From Actinomadura litoris (GTDB taxonomy: Bacteria > Actinomycetota > Actinomycetes > Streptosporangiales > Streptosporangiaceae): a DNA stretch of 64,000 bases. The position numbers and the translations under genes are program-made. Location: NCBI RefSeq assembly GCF_009733595.1, contig NZ_WOFH01000022.1:56757-120756 (forward strand). The letters run 5' to 3'. The notes below the pieces were generated by a model that saw only the letters and a program-made list of their open reading frames with translations, did no database searches and had not been told where the DNA came from. Shown here one piece after another: positions 8,510 through 17,019 of this stretch. Each line of letters starts with the position of its first letter. Within the stretch, counting starts at the first letter, position 1.

Positions 8510-9877
8510 TCAGGCTGACTTGCCGCGGTGCACGCACATGGCCTGGGCTTTGGTCTTGCCGTCCTCGCCGGTGTAGCTGCCGTAGACCACGGCGGGGGCG
8601 GTGGCGCTGTCGTGGCCGGGCATTTCGGTGCCTGCGGGGAATTTCTGGCGGTGCTTCAGACCGCCTGGGGCGTAGGTGGTGGCCCACATCAGTTTGTCCT
8701 TTTTGCTGCTGTCGTCACTGCGGTACACAAGGAGCAGCTCGTGGCCGGTGTTGTTGTCGGTGGAGACGTAGCCGATCGCCGGGGTGTGGTCGGTGGAATG
8801 GGTGGCGTCGTTCTTGCCCGTGCAGGCCCACCCCCAGGTGGTCTTGCCGGGTGCCAGGTGGAATCCGGTGATGCAGTGGCCTCCGGCGCTGGCGTCGGCG
8901 AGGGTGATGAGGTTGGAGGCGTCCACGGCCATGGACACCCCGCTGCCGCAGGAGACCTGGGACGGGATCCTCTGGGGTTTGCTCCAGGTGAGGTTGTGGC
9001 CTTTGGACAGGTCCGCCTCGCTCCAGTACGGGGAGCACAGGTCGCTGTAGTCGTTGACCGAGACGCACACCAGCCGGTTGCCGGCCACGGCCACCGCCGG
9101 GATGCCCCGGCACAAGTCGGGGATCTCCTTGGGAGTACTCCAGTTGCCGCCGGTGCCGTGCCCGGAGCGGGCGGTCCAGCACTGCTTGCCGGCCTTGACG
9201 AACACCACGATCACCCCGAGCGTGGGGTGCCAGGTGACCGCGGGCGGATAGCTGGTGGTGCAGTCGGCGGGGAGTTGGCTGTCCAGAGTCCATTTGCCGG
9301 CGTGGTAGACGGTCAGGTAGAGCTTCTCATCGCCTTTGTCGCCGCGGTGCACGCAGTAGAAGGAGCCGTTGCGGTCGGTGGCCAACGCCGGGGCCAGCAG
9401 ACTTTTGTGGCCGGGGATGACGCGGTCCTCGCTCCAACCGCTCTGGCCGGGTTCCCACACCGTCCACCGCAGCGCGGTGTCGCCGGGGTCGGGCGGCTTG
9501 GGCGGCGGGTCCCCTTCCCCGTCGTACCAGACGGTGGGCACCAGCGCGCCCGGCACCAGCCAAGGGGAGGTGAACCGGATCCCGGTTCCCTTGTCGATCG
9601 CCTGGACCCACACCTTCCTTATCAAGATGTACAGCTCGATCAGGTTGGCGGCCTTCTTGTTCTTCCCGGCGGCCTTCTTGGCGTCCTTGACGAACTCCTC
9701 GCTGTTGTCGAGGAGCTTTTTGACGGCGTGGCGGTTCAGCAGCAGGTGGAACCCCCACCACCGGGGGTCGAAGGTCACCTTCGATTCCCCGGACACCACC
9801 TGGGTGGCCTGCCCGGACTCCAGCGCCCGCTCCAACTCGGCGAGCTCGCGGTCGAAATCAGTGAGTTGCGTGGCCAT
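8510..9877 (-). CDS. Protein with a WWGF-type N-terminal module and a repetitive, propeller-like C-terminal half
   Basis: The 455-residue protein starts at ATG 9877, preceded by AGGAGAG. Residues 1-34 form an acidic helix with Glu/Leu repeats. Residues 36-106 form a compact module: FDPRWWGFHLLLNRHAVKKL (W40, W41), a Lys-rich helix, then a hydrophobic helix (LIELYILIRKVWVQAI) ending in DKGTGIRF and TSPW. From about residue 110 onward come repeated short strands with Trp/Gly (WTVWEPGQSGWSEDR, SFYCVHRGDKGDEKLYLTVY, LGVIVVFVKAGKQCWTAR and so on). These look like the blades of a sialidase- or fucolectin-like propeller, and Cys is unusually common. There is no signal peptide. I recall similar Trp-Trp-Gly N-terminal modules in uncharacterised bacterial proteins, but no function is established. 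A secreted-toxin, lectin or effector role is possible speculation. Confidence 0.75.
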   Translation of the reverse strand: MATQLTDFDRELAELERALESGQATQVVSGESKVTFDPRWWGFHLLLNRHAVKKLLDNSEEFVKDAKKAAGKNKKAANLIELYILIRKVWVQAIDKGTGIRFTSPWLVPGALVPTVWYDGEGDPPPKPPDPGDTALRWTVWEPGQSGWSEDRVIPGHKSLLAPALATDRNGSFYCVHRGDKGDEKLYLTVYHAGKWTLDSQLPADCTTSYPPAVTWHPTLGVIVVFVKAGKQCWTARSGHGTGGNWSTPKEIPDLCRGIPAVAVAGNRLVCVSVNDYSDLCSPYWSEADLSKGHNLTWSKPQRIPSQVSCGSGVSMAVDASNLITLADASAGGHCITGFHLAPGKTTWGWACTGKNDATHSTDHTPAIGYVSTDNNTGHELLLVYRSDDSSKKDKLMWATTYAPGGLKHRQKFPAGTEMPGHDSATAPAVVYGSYTGEDGKTKAQAMCVHRGKSA

Positions 9878-10719
9878 GATGCGGCTTTCTCTCCTGTCGG
9901 TTCCGGTAAGGACCGGAAGCGCAGAACACGCGGCGGTGTCGCCCAGCGGTGTTTCTCGGTGTGACTCGGCGCCGCCACGGCCGTCCTCGCCAGGACGAGC
10001 GCCGGGGCGAATCCCGGAGGGGGCGGTGGAGCCGGGAGCGCCTGGCGTGTCCTGTGCTCCGGCACACCTACCCCTACCCGTCCTCACCAGGCGAAAGGTC
10101 ACCAGAACGGTAAAACACCCACCAGATCAGGCCAATCGCGCGGACCTGAGGCCCCGTCCACGACGTGGGTCCGGGCCGGAACATCGGCCGACCATCAGTC
10201 GGGCCGATGAGTGCACGTCCCTGCCGTCGCGGCGGATCGACGAACCAGCCGGTCACCGGCTCCCGCTGCGATAGGTGAAGACCGCCGTCGCATGACCGAC
10301 CGCGCACACGATCTGATACCCCCTTGCCCGGCGAGAGTTTTACGGCGAACGCGAGCCGACTGTGTCGGGGTCACCAACCGCCAATTACCTCGGGTGCCGT
10401 TTAGGACGTGTCGTACGCAGCAAGTCCTTCCCGGCCGCGCGGAGTATCCAGAGCGCCGGCATTTCGACTTCCATTAGACGACCTCGGCAAGGTTGTACCG
10501 CCCTCTTCCCTTCGGATTCTTCATTCGCTATTTGCGGCCCCTGACGCGGTCGTCCCGGACGGTCGGTCGCCCCGCGCAGGCTGCCGTCCGCATGTCCGGA
10601 GGAAGATCCGGCAGCGCATTCCGGAGGATGCCGGACGCGCGGCGCCTCTGGAGGCTGGACGCATGGCGCGCGCCTGCGAGCGCTCGGCGTGCCCTATCCC
10701 TCGACCTTCGGGAGTGCCG
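9878..10719. other. Gene-free stretch between divergent genes
   Basis: Lies between the divergent propeller-like protein and the molybdopterin oxidoreductase, so it should hold both promoters. The oxidoreductase frame is open back to 10408, but the residues before 10720 are not protein-like and lack the cluster-binding Cys context. Nothing else was recognised. Confidence 0.55.
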
Positions 10720-12894
10720 ATGAGAACCGCCCTCCGAACGTGCCCGATCTGCGACGCCGTCTGCGGTCTGCGCCTGACCCTGGACGACGACGGACACGTG
10801 CTGTCGGTCAAGGGGGACGCCGACGATCCCTTCTCCGGCGGCTACGTGTGCCCCAAGGGCGCCAGCCTCGGGCGGTTGGACGAGGACCCCGACCGGCTCA
10901 GCGTGCCCATGATCCGCGAGGGGGAGCACTGGCGCGAGGCGAGCTGGGAGGAGGCGTTCCAGGCCGTCGAACGCGGCCTGACCGGCGTCATCGAGGCGCA
11001 CGGCCGTGAGGCGGTCGCCGCCTACTTCGGCAACCCCACGTTCCACACCATGGGCGGGATCTTCTATCGCGGCCCGCTGGCCGAGGCGCTCGGCACCACC
11101 AACCTCTACAGCGCCAGCACGATCGACCAGATACCCAAGCACGTCGCGGTCGGCCTGATGTTCGGCAACTCGCTGGCGATCTCGGTGCCCGACCTGGACC
11201 GCACCGACTTCCTGCTCGTGATCGGCGCGAACCCGGCCGAGTCGCACGGGTCGCTGTGCGCGGCGCCCGACTTCCCGGGCCGCCTGCGCGCGCTGCGCAA
11301 GCGCGGAGGCAGGCTGGTGGTGGTCGACCCGCGGCGCACCCGCACCGCCGGACTCGCCGACGAGCACCTGTTCGTCCGGCCGGGCACCGACGCGAGCCTG
11401 CTGTTCGGCATCGTCCACACGCTCCTGGCCGAGAACCTGACCAAGGTCAGGGTTCCGGTGTCTGGCCTGGAGGAGCTGCGGGAGTTGGCGGCGCCGTTCG
11501 GGCCGGAGGCAGTGGCGCCGCTCTGCGGGGTGCCCGCCGAGACGATCGTCCGGCTGGCCCGGGACCTGGCCGCCGCCGAGACCGCCGCCGTCTACACCAG
11601 GGTCGGCACCTGCACCGCGGACTTCGGCACCGTGACCCAATGGCTGGTCGACGTCATCAACGTGCTGACCGGCAACATGGACCGGCCCGGCGGCGTGATG
11701 TTCACCCGGCCCGCCACCATGGAGGTCCCTTGGGGGCCCAAGCCCTTCACCTCGGGACGCTGGCACAGCCGGGTACGCGGCCTGCCGGAGGTGCTCGGCG
11801 AACTGCCGGTCGGCACGCTCGCCGACGAGATCGAGACGCCCGGGGAGGGGCAGGTCAAGGCGCTGGTGACGGTCGCGGGGAACCTGGTCCTGTCGGCGCC
11901 GAACGGGCCGCGGCTGGGCCGGGCGATGCGCGACCTGGAGTTCATGGTCTGCGTGGACCCCTACCTCAACGAGACGACCCGGCTGGCCGACGTCATCCTG
12001 CCGCCCCCGCGCATGCTCCAGATGCCGCACTACGACCTGCTCCTGCTGATGGTCACGGTGCGCAACTACACGCGGTTCTCCCCGCCGGTCCTGCCGCTGG
12101 AGCCCGGACAGCTCTCCGAGGCCGAGATCATGGCCAGGCTGATCCTCATCGCCTCGGGCAAGGGCGCGCACGCCGATCCCCGCGAGCTCGACGAAATGAT
12201 CCTCGGGGAACTGCTGGGCGCGGGCGTCCAGATCCCCGGGTCGCCGTTCGAAGGCCAGGACGTCGCCACGGCGCGCGCCGCGCTGGAGGGCGACAGCGGG
12301 CCGGAGCTGATGCTGGACGCCCTGCTCAGGCTCGGCCCCTACGGCCTCACGCTGTCCGCCCTGCGGGCCAACCCGCACGGCATCGACCTCGGTGCCCTCG
12401 AACCACGGCTGCCGGAGATCGTCTGCACCGACGACGGCCGGGTCCGGCTCGCGCCCGCCGAACTCGCGGACGAGGTCGGACGGCTGCGGCGCAAGCTGTC
12501 GGAGGCACCGGCCGACACCCTGCTCATCGGGCGGCGGCAGCTGCGCTCCAACAACAGCTGGCTGCACAACGTCCCGTCCCTGGTGGGCGGCAGCAACCAG
12601 TGCACGCTGCACGTCAACCCGGCCGATGTCGCCCGGCTCGACCTGCGCGGCACCGTCCTGGTCCGTTCGGCGGTCGGCGAGGTCGTGGTGCCGGTCGAGC
12701 CCACCGAGGCGATCATGCCGGGGGTCGTGAGCCTGCCGCACGGCTGGGGCCACGCCGGGTCGGCGCAGCGGGTCGCCTCACAGCACGCCGGAGCCAACGC
12801 GAACGCGCTGACCGACAACGCCGTGCTCGACGCGATGTCCGGCAACGCGGTCTTCAACGGCATCCCGGTCACGCTCGTGCCGGTCGAGGAGTGA
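10720..12894 (+). CDS. Molybdopterin-dependent oxidoreductase with N-terminal [4Fe-4S] site
   Basis: The 724-residue protein belongs to the DMSO reductase superfamily (formate dehydrogenase/nitrate reductase type). The N-terminal cluster ligands are C8-x2-C11-x3-C15 and C44 (in YVCPKGASLGR). The molybdopterin domain follows, with cofactor-binding stretches such as DFLLVIGANPAESHG, GGRLVVVDPRRTRTA and LTGNMDRPGGVMF. The C-terminal dinucleotide-binding domain contains LRSNNSWLHNVPSLVGG and VSLPHGWGHAG. Start at ATG 10720 has GGAG at 10711 and places the Cys motif correctly at the N-terminus. There is no Tat signal, so the enzyme is cytoplasmic. No electron-transfer partner or cofactor gene lies beside it, and the substrate cannot be read from sequence. 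It is in the family often annotated as a generic formate-dehydrogenase-like or acetylene-hydratase-like enzyme in actinomycetes. Confidence 0.9.
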   Translation: MRTALRTCPICDAVCGLRLTLDDDGHVLSVKGDADDPFSGGYVCPKGASLGRLDEDPDRLSVPMIREGEHWREASWEEAFQAVERGLTGVIEAHGREAVAAYFGNPTFHTMGGIFYRGPLAEALGTTNLYSASTIDQIPKHVAVGLMFGNSLAISVPDLDRTDFLLVIGANPAESHGSLCAAPDFPGRLRALRKRGGRLVVVDPRRTRTAGLADEHLFVRPGTDASLLFGIVHTLLAENLTKVRVPVSGLEELRELAAPFGPEAVAPLCGVPAETIVRLARDLAAAETAAVYTRVGTCTADFGTVTQWLVDVINVLTGNMDRPGGVMFTRPATMEVPWGPKPFTSGRWHSRVRGLPEVLGELPVGTLADEIETPGEGQVKALVTVAGNLVLSAPNGPRLGRAMRDLEFMVCVDPYLNETTRLADVILPPPRMLQMPHYDLLLLMVTVRNYTRFSPPVLPLEPGQLSEAEIMARLILIASGKGAHADPRELDEMILGELLGAGVQIPGSPFEGQDVATARAALEGDSGPELMLDALLRLGPYGLTLSALRANPHGIDLGALEPRLPEIVCTDDGRVRLAPAELADEVGRLRRKLSEAPADTLLIGRRQLRSNNSWLHNVPSLVGGSNQCTLHVNPADVARLDLRGTVLVRSAVGEVVVPVEPTEAIMPGVVSLPHGWGHAGSAQRVASQHAGANANALTDNAVLDAMSGNAVFNGIPVTLVPVEE

Positions 12895-13373
12895 TTCGCC
12901 CGCTCGGGGTGGCCGCCGGTCAATCCCGCTGTGCCCACGAATCGCGCGGCGCAGGCTGGAGGGGGCGTTGGCGGGTCGTCCGCGGTCTCTCGATCAGCGT
13001 CCCGCACTGGGCTCGCCGGGAAGCCGCACAGCGGTCGCTCCGGGCGATCGCGCTCGTCCGCGCGACAGCCCCCTGCCGTTCGTGACCTGCCTCCAAGCTC
13101 TGGGCAGGCGAAGCGCCGCCGATCGGTCAAGGTTTCCAGGGACCCGCTCTGCTCGCCCCGAGGGCAAGCGATCACCACAAGGGCTACCGAGATCGGGAGG
13201 CCGCGACGGAGAGGGCCGGCCAAGGGGCCACGACGGGCTGCGGTGCGGGCTGATGTGGGGCGAGGATCTCCAGCGCAGGCGTGATCTACCTCCTTGCGGG
13301 CACCAGGCATGACGGCCGGCCTGGACGCCTGACAAGGGTCCAGGGCAAGGAGCAGCGCGGACGCCTGGGAGTT
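12895..13373. other. Gene-free stretch between convergent genes
   Basis: Separates the oxidoreductase from the convergent TetR gene. Open frames on both strands are compositional, with no ribosome sites, and no clear hairpin was seen. Confidence 0.55.
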
Positions 13374-14000
13374 TCAGGCGCCGGGGTCCGTCGGGCCTGC
13401 GAGGCCGTGGAGGAGCAGGTCGGTCAGGGTTTCGATGATCTCCTCGTCGGTGGCGTCAGGGCCGTCGGCGCCGGCGGTGAGGACGGAGTAGCCGAACATC
13501 GAGAGCATCGCGCCGATGGCGGCGGCCACCAGCGCGGGGTCGCCGGGGAGCGGGTGGCCCTCATCGCGGAGCCATTCGAGGTGGTCGCGGAAGACGTCGG
13601 TCTCGGCGACCAGAGTCGTCCAGGCGCGTCCGGACGAGGGGCCCTCGGCCATGAGCGCCTGGAGCCGGGCGGCGATCACCGGGAGGTGCTCCCGGTAGGC
13701 GCGCCAGGCGACCGCCAGGTGCCACCGCAGTTGGGCTCTGTCGGACAGGTCGTGGTCGCGGGGGTGTGCTGAGGCCGCGACCTCCGCGTCCGCCTGCTCC
13801 TCAAGGTCGGCCATGAGGGCCTGGAGCAGCTCCTCCTTGTCGGCGAAATGGTCGTAGAACGAGCCGGTGGCGCGGCCGGCCGCGGCCGTGATGTCGGTGA
13901 TCTTGGTGTTCAGGTAGCCGCGCTCCATGAACAGCCGCCGCGCGGCCTCCTTGAGGGCGGCCCGGGTCTCGGCCGCCTTCGCCTTCCGTATGCCGCTCAC
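13374..14000 (-). CDS. TetR/AcrR family transcriptional regulator
   Basis: The 208-residue repressor-type regulator has an N-terminal helix-turn-helix (AARRLFMERGYLNTKITDIT then AAAGRATGSFYDHFADKEEL, residues ~20-60) and an all-helical ligand domain. The GTG start at 14000 is chosen because GGAAGG lies just upstream and the protein then begins with the charged helix SGIRKAKAAETR; the open frame continues far upstream but overlaps the divergent gene. It is transcribed away from the FAD monooxygenase gene, and a near-perfect 24-base inverted repeat lies in between (14061-14084). The natural inference is that it represses the monooxygenase, and perhaps itself, until an aromatic or polyketide-like ligand binds. 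Confidence 0.9.
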   Translation of the reverse strand: MSGIRKAKAAETRAALKEAARRLFMERGYLNTKITDITAAAGRATGSFYDHFADKEELLQALMADLEEQADAEVAASAHPRDHDLSDRAQLRWHLAVAWRAYREHLPVIAARLQALMAEGPSSGRAWTTLVAETDVFRDHLEWLRDEGHPLPGDPALVAAAIGAMLSMFGYSVLTAGADGPDATDEEIIETLTDLLLHGLAGPTDPGA

Positions 14001-14060
14001 GGGGCACCTTCCAGGTTCGGGTTGACAGCAGTCGCAGTATCCCAGAAGACTGAACCACCA

Positions 14061-14084
14061 TTCGCCGAACACAAGTTCGGTGAA
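14061..14084. promoter_or_regulatory. Inverted repeat, probable TetR operator
   Basis: Arms TTCGCCGAAC (14061-14070) and GTTCGGTGAA (14075-14084) around the 4-base centre ACAA match at 9 of 10 positions. The repeat lies 61 bases before the TetR start and 20 bases before the monooxygenase start, which is ideal for controlling both. Spacing and arm length fit a TetR dimer site. Confidence 0.75.
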
Positions 14085-14103
14085 CGTTGATTCAGGAGGA
14101 GCT

Positions 14104-15258
14104 TTGCGAGTCATCGTGATCGGTGGCGGGGTCGCCGGAGCGGCCGGCGCCCTCGCGCTGCGGCGTATCGGGGCCGAGGTGACGGTGTACGAGGCGTATG
14201 CCGACCCGGCGGGAGAGGTGGGTTCGTTCCTGAGCCTGGCGTCCAACGGACTGCGGGGCCTGGACGCGCTCGGCTGCCTGGAAGCGGTGCGGCGAGCGGG
14301 TTTCGCCGTGCCCCGCCAGCGGCTGTGGGCCGAAACGGGCAGGCTGCTGGGCGACACGCCGCGCGGACGGTTGGCCGACGACCCCCTCATGAGCGTCACG
14401 CTGATGCGCGGACGGCTGGTGGAGGCGCTGCGCGAGCGGGCCGTCCAGGCGGGTGCGCACCTCGTGACCGGGCAACGCCTGGTGGACGCGGTCACCGAAG
14501 GCACAGCGGTTCGGGCGGAGTTCGACAGCGGCCTCACCGCCGAGGCGGACCTGCTGGTGGGGGCGGACGGGATCTGGTCGGCGACCCGGCGGATCCTCGA
14601 CCCCACGGCGCCGGAGCCCCGATACGCGGGGCTCTACTCGGCATCCGGGGTCTCCCACGGCGTCGGCGTGGAGCCCGGCGCGTTCAACATGGTCTTCGGC
14701 CGCAACGGTGCCTTCATCTACCTCGCCGCGCCGGACGGCGCGGTCTGGTGGGCGGCGCAGCCCGCCTCTCCACGACAGCCGGACCCCGCCTCGATCGACC
14801 TGGAGGTGATCAAACGGCTCTACCGCCGTGAGCAGATGCCCGCCGCCGTTCTCGCGGCGGCCACGCGATGGCACCGCCCCACCCTGATGCACGTACTCGA
14901 CGAGGTCCCGGTCTGGCGCACCGACCGAGCCGTGCTCGCCGGCGACGCCGGCCACCCGGTCGGCGCCGGACAGGGCGCGTCCATGGCGATCGAGGACGCA
15001 ATCGTCCTGGCCCGAGCGCTCCAGGAGGCCGACGTCCCCGCCGCCCTGGCCGTCTACGAGCGGAAGCGGCGGGCACGCATCGCCAAGATGGTGAAATCAG
15101 CCAGCACCAACCGCGACGCCAAGACCGCCGGAGCCATCGCCCGCCGAGCCCGCAACCTCGTCATGCCCGTGGCGACGAGACTCTTCTACGAACGCGGCAC
15201 CTCCTGGCTGTACACCCACGACGTGACCGAGGGCTGGCAGCAGGGTGTGCCGACCTGA
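14104..15258 (+). CDS. FAD-dependent monooxygenase (aromatic hydroxylase type)
   Basis: The 384-residue flavoprotein starts at TTG 14104, four bases after a strong AGGAGGA site (14094-14100). It has the N-terminal Rossmann motif (RVIVIGGGVAGAAGALALRR) ending in an acidic residue for ribose binding, the mid-protein Asp-Gly region (LLVGADGIWSATRRIL) and the second FAD motif (AVLAGDAGHPVGAGQGASMA, about residue 277). This is the layout of group A flavin monooxygenases such as PHBH, TetX or salicylate hydroxylases, which use NAD(P)H and O2 to hydroxylate aromatic or polyketide substrates. It is divergent from a TetR gene with an operator between them, so it is probably induced by its substrate or an antibiotic. 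The exact substrate is unknown. Confidence 0.9.
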   Translation: MRVIVIGGGVAGAAGALALRRIGAEVTVYEAYADPAGEVGSFLSLASNGLRGLDALGCLEAVRRAGFAVPRQRLWAETGRLLGDTPRGRLADDPLMSVTLMRGRLVEALRERAVQAGAHLVTGQRLVDAVTEGTAVRAEFDSGLTAEADLLVGADGIWSATRRILDPTAPEPRYAGLYSASGVSHGVGVEPGAFNMVFGRNGAFIYLAAPDGAVWWAAQPASPRQPDPASIDLEVIKRLYRREQMPAAVLAAATRWHRPTLMHVLDEVPVWRTDRAVLAGDAGHPVGAGQGASMAIEDAIVLARALQEADVPAALAVYERKRRARIAKMVKSASTNRDAKTAGAIARRARNLVMPVATRLFYERGTSWLYTHDVTEGWQQGVPT

Positions 15259-15558
15259 ATGTGAACGTCCAGGTACATCAGGCTGTGCGCGCCCCCGACC
15301 CGGAGCTGCTCCGCGTCCGAAGACGGTGGCCGTGCTGGGCTGGCTGCGGAATCGACCGACGACCGTCGTGAACGAACGTGACGCCTGCCTGCCCGTTGCC
15401 GTCTCTGACGAAGATCTTGGCTTCGGGCCGGGTGAGTGTGGGTCCGCCGCCACCCTCCTTCTCCCGGGGACGTGACCGGTTTGGGCTAGTTGGCGAGGGT
15501 ATGGCGGAGCGCGCGGACGGAAGGTGACGGGATCACACGGCGAGCATCGGGGGAAGTC
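15259..15558. other. Gene-free stretch upstream of the DUF1990 pair
   Basis: No coherent coding frame. The last bases hold GGGGGAAG (15549-15555), the ribosome site used to choose GTG 15559 for the next gene. Confidence 0.5.
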
Positions 15559-17019
15559 GTGCGAGTACGTTGGCGGCGGCGCGTGCGTGCGTTGCGCTGG
15601 CCCGCGGGGATGGGCCTCGCGGTGTGGCGTTGGCTGCGGCGCTTTCGTCAGGTGAGGCGGCGGCGACTCCGCTCGGGGATACTGTCGGAGGCCGAGGGGA
15701 TTCCGCATCGAGACGGAGCACGGACACAGTCTGCACGGCAGGGCGTCGGACTCACCTACCAGCGGCGTTACCTCGTCCGGATCTCCGGCAGTTCCATCAC
15801 CGCCGCCCAGTTGGTCCAACGGCTGGAGAGCGACCTCAACGCCGCCTCGCCGGTGGAGATCGCCGTGTTCGACAAGACCTCGGGAGCCCCCCAGCGGTTG
15901 GAAGTCGGAGACGAGTACGTGGTCCATATGCCGGGGCCTTGGGACTGCCCGGTCAGGGTGGTGGAGCAGACGCCGGTGTCGTTCCGGTTCGCCACGCTGC
16001 GCGGCCATATGGAGGCCGGTGAGATCGAGTTCCGGGTCGAAGAGACCGGCGAGGGCGACCTGGTGTTCACCATCGAGTCCTGGGCGCGTAGCGGCGACCG
16101 GCTGGCGGACCTCCTCTACGAGAAGGTGGGCATCGCGAAGGAAATGCAGTCACATATGTGGACGCATTTCTGCATGCGGGTCGCCGAGATCGCGGGAGGC
16201 GAGGTGGTCGGTGACGTCGAGGTCCAGACAGAACGAACCGACATGTTCAAGTCCAGGACGGGAAGACAGTCGATCACCCGCGCGGTGGACGTCGCGTTCG
16301 CGCGGAGTTTCACCTTGGCCGCGCGCTGGCGCAACCGGCCCCTGCACCCCAGGGGCCTGGTCTTCGATGCCCGTTTCTGCCTGCACGGCACCTCCCAGCA
16401 CCGGGGAGTGCCATTCCTGGACGACCGCACCGAGATCCACGGGAGGGCACGGCTTTCCCGCGCGGCGGGGCTGCCATCCTCGCTGCCGGATGTGTTGGGC
16501 CTGGCGCTGCGATGGCCCCAGCCACAGGACGACGCCGAAGCCCCTGCCACCGCCGAGTTGCTGCTGGCTACGACCGGGCTCACCCTGCTCGGTCGCCACC
16601 TGCTACGGCCGACGACCAGATGGAGTCCCGCGTTCTACGGCTCGCTACTGGCGTACCGGGTCGGTGACCGTCGCGTTCTGCTGGGTGCGGTCGCCCGTCG
16701 GACGCGCACCGTCCCAGCCGATCTCGCGACCCTCGCGCGGGCCGTGGAGGAGCAGCCGCTGCTCCTGGACCTGGTGGTGGCGACCGAATTCGGGCCGTGG
16801 GAGCCATTCGGCGAACTATGGCTCTCGGGGCCGGCGCGCAGCGACGACCTCGAACCGATGCGATTCAATCCCGCTCGCCATCCGATACAGGAACTGCATC
16901 CAGAGGGGCTGTTCCAGCGGGTGCGCGACTCCAGTTACGCCGCCGTCCAGCGTGTCGCCCACCGTGACTCCGATTCACACCCCAGTGCCGATCACCGGCC
17001 GGAAAGGCCATCCTCATGA
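15559..17019 (+). CDS. DUF1990-related protein, 486 aa, first of a pair
   Basis: The start at GTG 15559 has GGGGGAAG at 15549-15555; an earlier in-frame TTG at 15490 is weaker. Residues 1-50 are very basic with a hydrophobic patch (WPAGMGLAVWRWLRRF). After a linker, residues ~70-215 form a domain with the DUF1990 pattern: YLVRISGSSITAAQLV, a beta strand with VVHMPGPWDCPVRVVEQTP, then FATLRGHMEAGEIEFRVEET and FTIESWARSGDRLADLLYEK. DUF1990 (UPF0548) is of unknown function and related to START/SRPBCC lipid-binding folds. The C-terminal ~230 residues are not recognised. The stop overlaps the next gene by ATGA, and that gene encodes a second, shorter DUF1990 protein, so the two are translationally coupled. 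Confidence 0.8.
   Translation: MRVRWRRRVRALRWPAGMGLAVWRWLRRFRQVRRRRLRSGILSEAEGIPHRDGARTQSARQGVGLTYQRRYLVRISGSSITAAQLVQRLESDLNAASPVEIAVFDKTSGAPQRLEVGDEYVVHMPGPWDCPVRVVEQTPVSFRFATLRGHMEAGEIEFRVEETGEGDLVFTIESWARSGDRLADLLYEKVGIAKEMQSHMWTHFCMRVAEIAGGEVVGDVEVQTERTDMFKSRTGRQSITRAVDVAFARSFTLAARWRNRPLHPRGLVFDARFCLHGTSQHRGVPFLDDRTEIHGRARLSRAAGLPSSLPDVLGLALRWPQPQDDAEAPATAELLLATTGLTLLGRHLLRPTTRWSPAFYGSLLAYRVGDRRVLLGAVARRTRTVPADLATLARAVEEQPLLLDLVVATEFGPWEPFGELWLSGPARSDDLEPMRFNPARHPIQELHPEGLFQRVRDSSYAAVQRVAHRDSDSHPSADHRPERPSS

Noticed and set aside
10528..12753. A 741-codon minus-strand frame opposite the molybdopterin oxidoreductase
   Set aside because: Antisense shadow; the + strand has the FeS Cys set and cofactor motifs.
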